A program made the translations under genes and the position numbers. DNA of 64,000 bases from Rhodocista pekingensis (lineage in GTDB: Bacteria > Pseudomonadota > Alphaproteobacteria > Azospirillales > Azospirillaceae). Below the pieces are notes generated by a model. The model was not told the DNA's origin and did no database searches. It saw only the letters and a list, made by a program, of their open reading frames with translations. This document shows positions 19,211 to 26,414 of this stretch, one piece after another (position 1 is the stretch's first letter; the number at the start of each line of letters is the position of its first letter). The stretch spans positions 1 through 64,000 of the forward strand of contig NZ_JBHTCM010000007.1 of NCBI RefSeq assembly GCF_042665545.1, read 5' to 3'.

Positions 19211-20034
19211 GAATGGACCGGGATCACGGACCCGGCATAGCGTTCGCGGATGAAGGCGGCCACCTCCGGCCCCTCCAGCAGGCGGGACAGGCGCTGGATG
19301 CGCGGGTCCTCGGCCTTTTCCGGCACGGTGACCAGCAGGTTGGCGTAGGGGTTGCCCTCCGCCGGTTCCAGCGCCAGCGCGTCCTTCGCCGGCACCAGCC
19401 CGGCCTGGAGCGCATAATTGCCGTTGATGATCGCCAGGGTCACGTCGTCCAGCGTGCGCGGAAGCTGCGCCGGCTCGATCTCCAGCAGCTTCAGCCGGCG
19501 CGGATTCTCCACGATGTCGCGCGGCGTGGCGAGCTGGCGGCGTGCCGGGTCCAGGTCCGGGCGCAGCCGGATCAGGCCGGCGGCCTGCAACAGGACGAGG
19601 CCGCGGCTCAGGTTGGTGACATTGCTGGAGAGCGAGACGGCGGCGCCCTCCGGCACCGCGTCCAGGCTCTTCACCCGGCGGGAATAGATGCCCAGCGGCT
19701 CGATATGGACCGTGGCGGTGACGGCGAAGGTCGTCTTCAGGATCGCCTCCTCCGTCTCCAGGAAGGGGCGGTGCTGGTAGAAGTTGGCGTCGGCGTCGCC
19801 GGCCAGGGTCAGCTCGTTCACCCGCAGCTCGCCGGTGATCTCGATGATCTTCAGCTTCAGGTCCGGCGCCAGCCGGCGCTGCACGAAGGTCAGGATCTCC
19901 GCGTGCGGCACGGCGGAGGCAAGCACGCGCAAGGGCGCGTCGCCGGCGCGGGCCGGCAGTACCGGCAGTACCGGCAGCAGGGTGAGGGCGGCGGCGGACA
20001 GCAGCAGGTGCCGCCGGGTGGGACGATGGACCAT
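19207..20034 (-). CDS. metQ: MetQ-family substrate-binding protein
   Basis: The 275-residue periplasmic protein belongs to the NlpA/MetQ family (PHAEIL near the start of the mature domain, DANFYQHRPFLE, TNLSRGLVLLQ, INGNYALQAGL). The leader contains TRRHLLLSAAAL, which could be a Tat signal. No lipobox cysteine is visible, whereas most MetQ proteins are lipoproteins. The ATG at 20034 is chosen because longer frames read into the intergenic region. It is the first gene of the operon; the ligand may be methionine or a related compound. Confidence 0.85.
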   Translation of the reverse strand: MVHRPTRRHLLLSAAALTLLPVLPVLPARAGDAPLRVLASAVPHAEILTFVQRRLAPDLKLKIIEITGELRVNELTLAGDADANFYQHRPFLETEEAILKTTFAVTATVHIEPLGIYSRRVKSLDAVPEGAAVSLSSNVTNLSRGLVLLQAAGLIRLRPDLDPARRQLATPRDIVENPRRLKLLEIEPAQLPRTLDDVTLAIINGNYALQAGLVPAKDALALEPAEGNPYANLLVTVPEKAEDPRIQRLSRLLEGPEVAAFIRERYAGSVIPVHS

Positions 20035-20145
20035 GGCTCTGCGGAACCTCGGACGGAGGGGGACGGAACAAGGGGGAACGCATCGGCGGACCATCCAACC
20101 ACCGACGACGGTCAAAATCCAGATCAATCGCGTTCTTATCAAGAA

Positions 20146-20167
20146 ACAACACAGTAAATAGTGTTGT
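20146..20167 (-). terminator. Probable intrinsic terminator of the LysR gene
   Basis: On the minus strand ACAACAC and GTGTTGT form a 7-bp stem with an 8-nt loop, followed by TTTCTT. It lies between the LysR stop (20191) and metQ, in an AT-rich stretch unlike its surroundings. A nearby TTCTTATCAAGAA palindrome (20133-20145) could instead be an operator for metQ. Confidence 0.5.
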
Positions 20168-20190
20168 ATCGGCGCCGAGTTCCCCCCGCC

Positions 20191-21084
20191 TCAACCCCGG
20201 TGGCGCAGCGCCTCCACCAGCACCGCGAAGGCCGGGGTCGGCTGCCGCCGCGAGGGATAGTAGAGATGGTAGCCGGGAAAGGGCGGGCACCAGTCCTCCA
20301 GCAGCAGGACCAGCCGCCCGGCGGCGATATCCGCCGCCACCATGTCCTCCGGCAGGTAGCCGAGCCCGAACCCGGCGAGCGCCGCCTGCCGGATCATCTC
20401 CAGGCTGTTGAAGACCAGCGGCCCCTCCACCCGCACCCGCAGCTCCCGCCCGCCGCGGGCGAACTCCCAGGCATAGAGCCCGCCCGAGCTGGGCATGCGG
20501 AAGTTGATGCACTCGTGCCCGGTCAGCTCGTGCGGGGTCCGCGGCGGCGGCCGGCGGGCGGCACAGGCGGGGGCCGCCACCACGACCATGCGCAGGTCGG
20601 GGCCGATCCGCACGGCGACCATGTCCTTGGCCACCTGCTCGCCCAGCCGCACGCCGGCGTCGAACCGCTCCGCCACGATGTCGGTCAGGCGGTTGTCGAT
20701 GTCCACCTCCACCCGGATGTCCGGGTAGCGGGGCAGCAGCCGCGCCAGGGCCGGCCAGAGCAGGGAGGTCGCCGCGTGTTCGCCCGCCGTCAGCCGGACG
20801 GTGCCGGCCGGCGTCTCGCGCAGGGCGCTCAGCGCGGCCAGCTCCGCCTCGATCTCCGCCAGCCGGGGGCCGACGCTGCGGAACAGCCGCTCCCCGGCCT
20901 CCGTCGGGGCGACGGAGCGGGTGGTGCGGGTCAGCAGCCGCAGGCCCAGCCGCTCCTCCAGGCCGCGGATGGTGTGGCTCAGGGCGGAGGGGGAGACGCC
21001 AAGCCGCGCCGCGGCCCGGGTGAAGCTCCGTTCCTCCGTCACCGCGACGAAGGCGAGAAGGTCGTTGGCGGTCCCGCGCTGCAT
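20191..21084 (-). CDS. LysR-family transcriptional regulator
   Basis: The 297-residue protein has the N-terminal LysR HTH (FVAVTEERSFTRAAARLGVSPSALS, residues about 11-35, shown here only as family evidence) and a substrate-binding domain (about 90-295). It is divergent from an aldo-keto reductase and an alcohol dehydrogenase, an arrangement seen often with LysR regulators of such pairs, so it probably controls them. Inducer unknown; an electrophilic aldehyde or quinone is possible. Confidence 0.85.
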   Translation of the reverse strand: MQRGTANDLLAFVAVTEERSFTRAAARLGVSPSALSHTIRGLEERLGLRLLTRTTRSVAPTEAGERLFRSVGPRLAEIEAELAALSALRETPAGTVRLTAGEHAATSLLWPALARLLPRYPDIRVEVDIDNRLTDIVAERFDAGVRLGEQVAKDMVAVRIGPDLRMVVVAAPACAARRPPPRTPHELTGHECINFRMPSSGGLYAWEFARGGRELRVRVEGPLVFNSLEMIRQAALAGFGLGYLPEDMVAADIAAGRLVLLLEDWCPPFPGYHLYYPSRRQPTPAFAVLVEALRHRG

Positions 21085-21216
21085 TATTGAATCCGGCTCA
21101 CAGGTTCATGCGGATTTTACCAGCTTCTCCCGCCGGCGGGGGACACCGATCATGCGGCCGCTCCGGAGCGCACCGCGTCCGGATCGCATCGCACTGCATC
21201 GCAGCGGAGGGTCGGC

Positions 21217-22209
21217 ATGGAAAAGCGTATTCTGGGACGCAGCGGGCTGGAGGTTTCGGCCCTCGGCCTCGGCTGCATGGGGTTCGATTTCGCCTATGGT
21301 CCCGCCACCGACCGGCAGCAGGCGGTGGCCCTGATCCGCGCTGCGGTGGAACGCGGCGTCACCCTGTTCGACACGGCCGAGATCTACGGCCCCTTCAGCA
21401 ACGAGGAGCTGGTGGGGGAGGCGCTGGCGCCGGTCCGCGACCGCGTCGTCATCGCCACCAAGTTCGGCTTCGACATCGACCCCGCGACCGGGAAGCAGCG
21501 GGGCGTGGACAGTCGCCCCACCCACATCCGGGAGGTCGCGGAGGCGTCGCTGAAGCGCCTGGGGACGGAGGTGATCGACCTGTTCTACCAGCACCGCGTC
21601 GATCCCGCCGTGCCGATCGAGGACGTGGCCGGCACGGTCGGCGAACTGATCCGCGAGGGCAAGGTCCGGCATTTCGGCCTGTCCGAAGCCGCGGCCGGCA
21701 CGATCCGCCGGGCCCACGCGGTGCAGCCGGTCACCGCCGTGCAGAGCGAATACTCCCTCTGGACCCGCGACCCCGAGCGGGAGGTGCTGCCGGTGCTGGA
21801 GGAGCTGGGCATCGGCTTCGTGCCCTACAGCCCGCTGGGGCGGGGCTTCCTCACCGGCGCCATCGACCAGTCCACCGATTTCGCGGCCGACGACTTCCGC
21901 GCCCGCTCGCCCCGCTTCGCGCCGGAGAACCGTGCGGCCAACCTGGCCCTGGTGGACCGGGTGAAGGAGCTGGCGGCGGCCAAGGGCGCGACCCCGGCGC
22001 AGGTGGCGCTGGCCTGGCTGCTGGCCCGGAAGCCCTGGATCGTGCCGATCCCCGGCACCACCAGGCTGCACCGGCTGGAGGAGAATCTGGGGGCCGTCGG
22101 CCTTATCCTGACGGCGGAGGACCTGCGCGGCATCGACGCCGCGCTCGCCGGGATCGCCGTACAGGGGGACCGCTATCCGCCGCAGAGCCAGGCCCTGGTC
22201 GATCGCTGA
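21217..22209 (+). CDS. Aldo-keto reductase
   Basis: The 330-residue NADPH-dependent reductase has the family tetrad: Asp in LFDTAEIYG, Tyr in the same motif (EIYGPFSNE), Lys in VIATKFGF and His in FYQHRVD. The C-terminal cofactor site PIPGTTRLHRLEEN is clear. It resembles the YakC/AKR13 group. It is first of two genes driven from the LysR-divergent promoter region, and the alcohol dehydrogenase follows after 57 bases. Its role is probably detoxifying reactive aldehydes. Confidence 0.9.
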   Translation: MEKRILGRSGLEVSALGLGCMGFDFAYGPATDRQQAVALIRAAVERGVTLFDTAEIYGPFSNEELVGEALAPVRDRVVIATKFGFDIDPATGKQRGVDSRPTHIREVAEASLKRLGTEVIDLFYQHRVDPAVPIEDVAGTVGELIREGKVRHFGLSEAAAGTIRRAHAVQPVTAVQSEYSLWTRDPEREVLPVLEELGIGFVPYSPLGRGFLTGAIDQSTDFAADDFRARSPRFAPENRAANLALVDRVKELAAAKGATPAQVALAWLLARKPWIVPIPGTTRLHRLEENLGAVGLILTAEDLRGIDAALAGIAVQGDRYPPQSQALVDR

Positions 22210-22266
22210 TCCCACCCCTATCTCCTCCGTCGTAATCCCCCTTTCCGCCCTCGAACGGGACAGTCC

Positions 22267-23331
22267 ATGAAGACAATCGGTTACGCGGCCCAGGCCGCCG
22301 GCAGCCCGCTCGCCCCCTTCAGCTTCGAGCGGCGCGCCCTGCGGCCCGAGGACGTGGCCATCGAGATCCTCTACTGCGGCGTCTGCCATTCCGACCTGCA
22401 CCAGGTCCGCAACGACTGGGGCTGGGCCCGCTTTCCCCTGGTGCCGGGGCACGAGATCGTCGGCCGCGTGGTCGCGGTCGGCGCCGACGTCGTCGGCTTC
22501 CGGCCGGGCGACCCGGTGGCGGTCGGCTGCATGGTGGACAGTTGCCAGGACTGCGACCAGTGCCATGCCGGCGAGGAACAGTTCTGCCGCAACGGCATGA
22601 CCCAGACCTATGCCGACCGCGACCGGATCACGGGCGAGCTGACCCAGGGCGGCTATTCCCGGCACATCGTCGTGCGCCAGGAATTCGTGCTCGCCGTGCC
22701 GGAGGGGCTGGACCTCTCCCGCGCCGCCCCGCTGCTCTGCGCCGGCATCACCACCTACTCGCCGCTGCGCCAGTGGGGCGTGGGGCCGGGCAGCCGGGTC
22801 GGCGTCATCGGGCTGGGCGGGCTCGGCCACATGGCGGTGAAGCTGGCCGCGGCACTGGGCGCGCATGTCACCGTCATCAGCCGCACCCGGGCGAAGGAAC
22901 AGGACGCGCTGGCCCTGGGGGCGGACGCCCTGCTCGCCTCGGGCGATGCGGCGGCGATGAAGGCGGCGGCATCCGCCTTCGACCTGATCATCGACACGGT
23001 GCCGGTGCGCCACGACGTGACGCCCTACATGCCGCTGCTGGACGTGGACGGCACGCTGGTCATCGTCGGTCAGGTCGGGCCGCTGGAGCCGCCGGTGACG
23101 GTGCCCTTCATCATGGGCCGGCGCCGGGTGGCCGGGTCGCTGATCGGCGGCATCGCGGAGACGCAGGAACTGCTGGATTTCTGCGGCCGCAAGAACATCC
23201 TGCCCGACTGCGAGATGATCCGCATGGACGAGATCGGCGCCGCCTTCGAGCGGATGGAGCGGGCGGACGTGCGCTACCGCTTCGTGATCGACATGGCCTC
23301 GCTGCCGCTGCCGGCGGACGTGGGCTTCTGA
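22267..23331 (+). CDS. Zinc-dependent alcohol dehydrogenase, YahK/CAD type
   Basis: The 354-residue enzyme has catalytic-zinc ligands in CGVCHSDLH and GHE, four structural-zinc cysteines in CQDCDQCHAGEEQFC, and an NADP(H) fold (GLGGLGHMAVKLA). Length and motifs fit the YahK/cinnamyl-alcohol dehydrogenase group, which reduces a wide range of aldehydes with NADPH. It probably works with the aldo-keto reductase upstream, under the LysR regulator. A strong hairpin terminator follows. Confidence 0.9.
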   Translation: MKTIGYAAQAAGSPLAPFSFERRALRPEDVAIEILYCGVCHSDLHQVRNDWGWARFPLVPGHEIVGRVVAVGADVVGFRPGDPVAVGCMVDSCQDCDQCHAGEEQFCRNGMTQTYADRDRITGELTQGGYSRHIVVRQEFVLAVPEGLDLSRAAPLLCAGITTYSPLRQWGVGPGSRVGVIGLGGLGHMAVKLAAALGAHVTVISRTRAKEQDALALGADALLASGDAAAMKAAASAFDLIIDTVPVRHDVTPYMPLLDVDGTLVIVGQVGPLEPPVTVPFIMGRRRVAGSLIGGIAETQELLDFCGRKNILPDCEMIRMDEIGAAFERMERADVRYRFVIDMASLPLPADVGF

Positions 23332-23372
23332 GCGGCACCCCGTTCCTCCCGGGCGGACAGCAGCGGACAGGA

Positions 23373-23405
23373 AAACGGCGGCCGGGGCGATCCCGGCCGC
23401 CGTTT
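23373..23405. terminator. Bidirectional terminator between convergent genes
   Basis: A 14-bp perfect stem (AAACGGCGGCCGGG with CCCGGCCGCCGTTT, loop GCGAT) lies between the alcohol dehydrogenase stop and the minus-strand gene ending at 23449. A-tract and T-tract flank the stem, so it can work in both directions. Confidence 0.85.
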
Positions 23406-23448
23406 CCGTGTCACGGGCAGGTGTCAGGGGCTGGCGGCCGGGGTCGGC

Positions 23449-25056
23449 CTACTCGTCCAGGGCGGCGATGGCGGCCCCGGCGTCGGACGGGGTGCCCAGG
23501 CCCGGCAGGTGCAGGTCGCCCGCCCCCACCGTCACCAGCCGCGCCGCGGCCTCCGGCGCCCCGACATACTCGCCGTAGGCGGCGACCTCATCCTCGCCCG
23601 GCACGCGGTCCAGCCAGCCGTTGCCGTAGATGACGACCGGGACGGCGATGCTGCCCGGCCGCGTCTGCTCGACCATGGCGGCGGCGTTCAGCAGCGAGCG
23701 CCAGACCGGATAGCGCGGCGGCGAGGAGGGATGCTCCGTCGAGTTCAGGCGGCCGGCGTCGGCCGACAGCTCCCAGCCCTGGGCGCACAGATCCTCCACC
23801 GCCAGCAGGGCCACGACCAGCCCGCGCGGCCGCTCCCCGGTGCAGAGGGCGACAAGGCCGGAGCCCTTCGCCACCTGCGGGGTGCGCACGCTGTCGTCCA
23901 GCCGGGTGGCGAGATGGGCCAGCGTCTCCTCGACCGTGCGGGTCAGGGCTTCGGCCCCCTGCGGCTGGCTCAACCGCGGCCAGGCGGCGAAGATCAGCGT
24001 CGCCACGTCGCTGGGGGAGAAGGTCGGCTCGGCCACGGGCTCCAGGGCGGGGGCCGGTGCGCGCACGGGCGCGGCGACGGGCACCACGACCGGCGGCGGG
24101 GGAGGGGCAGGGGGAGGGGCAGGCGGGGCCGTGACCTGTTCCGCCAGGGCGGCGACCGTGTCCTCCTGCGAGTCCAGCCGTTCGACCAGACCCTGGAGCC
24201 GCGTCGCCTGCGCGTCCAGCCGGCTGCCCAGGGATTCCAGCCGGCGCTCCAGCGCCGCGGCGTCGATCGCCGGGGGCTGCGGCATCAGCGAGGCGAGAGA
24301 GACGGCCGTGCCGGTGGCCGGGGGCGTTCCGGCCGGGGCCACGGCACCGTCGCGCAGGTCGCGGATATCGAGCTGCATGTCGCGCACGGCGGCGACGACG
24401 CGCAGGATCGACTGGTGGAGCTGATCCACCGCCCGGTCGAACTGGCCGACGGAGACGAGCCCGCCGCCCGCGCCGGCCCCCGGCAGCAGCGGCACGACAT
24501 CGTCCTCGTCCTCGCCCCCGGCGGCGGCGCGGCGGGCGGCGGCGGCGACCCAGCCCTCCAGCCCATGCACCCGCTGCATCAGGTCGTTGACGGCGCGGAC
24601 CAGCCGCTCAGGCTCCTCCGGCGGGCGGGAGGCCTGCTGGCTGACGACGCCGGCCAGATGCGCCACGCGCTCGCGCAGTTCCTGGATGCTCTGGCCCAGG
24701 GCCGGCAGCCGCATCTGCTCGGGAAGCTGGACGATGGCGTTGTGCATGGCCATCAGATCGGTCCGGAAGTCGCGCAGGCGCGTGCCGACATGCAGGGCCA
24801 GATCGCGGACGATGGCTTCGGCATAGTCGAAGGGATCGACCGTCTCATGGATCTCCCCGTCCATCGGCTGGCCGGTACCCGCGGCGGCCACGGCCGTTCC
24901 CGCGGCCCCGTCGGAGACCGCCGGGGCGTCCCCGGAGACCGCGGCCGGAGCGGGCGCCGCCGCGGCCTGTGCGGGGGCGATCCCGTCCCCCCCACCCGGC
25001 GCCTGAGGCTGGCCGGCGGGGCGGATCTCCTTGGTGTCCGTGGACTGGATCGTCAT
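23449..25056 (-). CDS. Protein of unknown function with coiled-coil regions
   Basis: I do not recognise this 535-residue protein. It has an acidic/Ala-Pro low-complexity N-terminus (1-70), helical segments likely to form coiled coils (about 70-165 and 260-310), and a Pro-rich linker (about 310-350). A folded C-terminal region (about 355-535) contains GLVALCTGERPRGLVVALLAVEDLCAQGW and WRSLLNAAAMVEQ. No signal peptide or membrane helix is present. Its start overlaps the stop of the preceding gene (ATGA), so the two are made together. The architecture suggests a cytoplasmic scaffold. Confidence 0.55.
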   Translation of the reverse strand: MTIQSTDTKEIRPAGQPQAPGGGDGIAPAQAAAAPAPAAVSGDAPAVSDGAAGTAVAAAGTGQPMDGEIHETVDPFDYAEAIVRDLALHVGTRLRDFRTDLMAMHNAIVQLPEQMRLPALGQSIQELRERVAHLAGVVSQQASRPPEEPERLVRAVNDLMQRVHGLEGWVAAAARRAAAGGEDEDDVVPLLPGAGAGGGLVSVGQFDRAVDQLHQSILRVVAAVRDMQLDIRDLRDGAVAPAGTPPATGTAVSLASLMPQPPAIDAAALERRLESLGSRLDAQATRLQGLVERLDSQEDTVAALAEQVTAPPAPPPAPPPPPVVVPVAAPVRAPAPALEPVAEPTFSPSDVATLIFAAWPRLSQPQGAEALTRTVEETLAHLATRLDDSVRTPQVAKGSGLVALCTGERPRGLVVALLAVEDLCAQGWELSADAGRLNSTEHPSSPPRYPVWRSLLNAAAMVEQTRPGSIAVPVVIYGNGWLDRVPGEDEVAAYGEYVGAPEAAARLVTVGAGDLHLPGLGTPSDAGAAIAALDE

Positions 25057-25961
25057 CGGGATGTCTCGCTGGCGGAGAGGTGGTCCGTAAGGGTGTCGAG
25101 CAGGCGGGCGCGGCGTGCATCGGCCGCGGCACGGGCCAGACGGGGCAGCAGGGCCGGTTCGTGCGCGGGCCGGGGATGCGGCGGCGCCGGCACGACCTCC
25201 TCCTCCGCCGCGGCGGCGGCCGCGAGCGGCGGCACCGGCAGGACGGCAGGCGGCTCCGGCACCGGAGGCAGGGGGCTGTCCGGTCCGGAGATCGCTGCCG
25301 TGACCTTTTCCGGGGCAGGGTCGTCGGATCCCGGCTGGCCGGCCTCCGTCTCCCCGGAGGCGTGCGCCGGCAGGTCCGTCCCGGCATCCGGTTCCGGCAG
25401 GTTGTCCGCTCCGGGACTGTCCGCGTCGGAGGCGCTCCGGGGCATCTCTGCGTCGGCATCGCCGGCGTCGGTATCGCCGGCGTCCGGCGCGTCGTCCGAG
25501 TCGGCCCCGGCGGAGCCGTCGCCATCCGCCTCCACGGGGCGGTCCGGTTCGGGCGTTGCGATGCCGGCCAGTTCGTTCAGCGTGCGGCGCAGGCTGGCAG
25601 CCTTCACGCCTTTTCCGCCGGCCGCCCTGTTGATGCAGTTCTGCACCAGCTCGGGACCGACGCTGATCTGAAGGAAGGCGAACTGGTCTTTCGTCAGCCC
25701 GGCCAGACGGTAGTCCAGATCCTCGACCGACTCGGTGCCGGCGGCGAACTTGCGCAGCGTCTCGATCGCGCCGGTCACCACCGCTGCGTCACGCACGGCG
25801 CGGGAGGAGAAGACGGGGCCGCGACGCCGGACGCCCGGTTCGGCGGGCGGGCGCAGAGGGGGCAGCGGTTCGGCCGCCGGCGCGGCGGCCATCGTCGGCG
25901 CCGCGCGGGGCGGTGCCTCCGACGGGTTGCTGCGCAGCCAGTTCAACACGCGGCCGAACAT
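25053..25961 (-). CDS. Protein of unknown function with acidic linker
   Basis: This 302-residue protein begins MFGRVLNWLRSNP; the ATG at 25961 is the first start near the coding signal. A helical domain (about 60-150) includes AVVTGAIETLRKF and KDQFAFLQISVGPELVQNCINRA. It is followed by a long Asp/Ala/Pro-rich, strongly acidic linker (about 155-260) and a short basic helical end. No enzyme motif is visible. It is the first gene of a two-gene unit with the coiled-coil protein downstream. Confidence 0.55.
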   Translation of the reverse strand: MFGRVLNWLRSNPSEAPPRAAPTMAAAPAAEPLPPLRPPAEPGVRRRGPVFSSRAVRDAAVVTGAIETLRKFAAGTESVEDLDYRLAGLTKDQFAFLQISVGPELVQNCINRAAGGKGVKAASLRRTLNELAGIATPEPDRPVEADGDGSAGADSDDAPDAGDTDAGDADAEMPRSASDADSPGADNLPEPDAGTDLPAHASGETEAGQPGSDDPAPEKVTAAISGPDSPLPPVPEPPAVLPVPPLAAAAAAEEEVVPAPPHPRPAHEPALLPRLARAAADARRARLLDTLTDHLSASETSR

Positions 25962-26414
25962 CTGCGTCCTCCACCCGCTGCCATATCCGCAGCCATGCCG
26001 TGGGCGCACAGAAGGGGTCGCCGGAGCGTCCGTTCCTGCGCCGCTATACTGTTGTCGCGCCCTGTCCACTGTGCCATGACGCTATCGTTATCATGTGGAA
26101 CCGAACTATTCAATTTGGCTACCCAGCCAGGAGGGGGCCTGCCCTTGCGGAAGGAAGCGTTTTGTCACCGGCGATGCGCCCACGCAACTGCCGCGAAGAC
26201 GCTTGAAATCCGGCGCGGGCTGGTCGAAAAGCTGTGTCAACAGGACATTAACGGATCGGGGCCGATGGTGCGGGCCTTCCCGCCCGGCCTGACCCGGCGT
26301 CCCCGCAGGGTGTCTGAGTGACCAGGGTGCTCATGTGATCCGGCAATCCAGAACCGGCGGAATTCCGCGCCCCCGTGGCGTGCGGACGGTGCCGGACCCG
26401 CGGAGGAATTCACC
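25962..26414. other. Intergenic region between divergent genes
   Basis: This 453-base gap separates the minus-strand pair ending at 25961 from the phytochrome-like gene. It is more AT-rich than its surroundings between 26040 and 26240, as expected of divergent promoters, but no clear -35/-10 pair stands out. A 65-codon plus-strand frame from a GTG at 26095 is not convincing. A GGAGGA ribosome binding site at 26402-26407 sets the TTG start at 26415. Confidence 0.5.

Noticed and set aside
20035..20190. SAM riboswitch upstream of metQ
   Set aside because: No SAM-I, SAM-II or SAM-V like core could be found; the hairpin there fits a terminator or operator.
26095..26292. 65-codon plus-strand frame in the intergenic region
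   Set aside because: GTG start without a good ribosome binding site and no recognisable sequence pattern.
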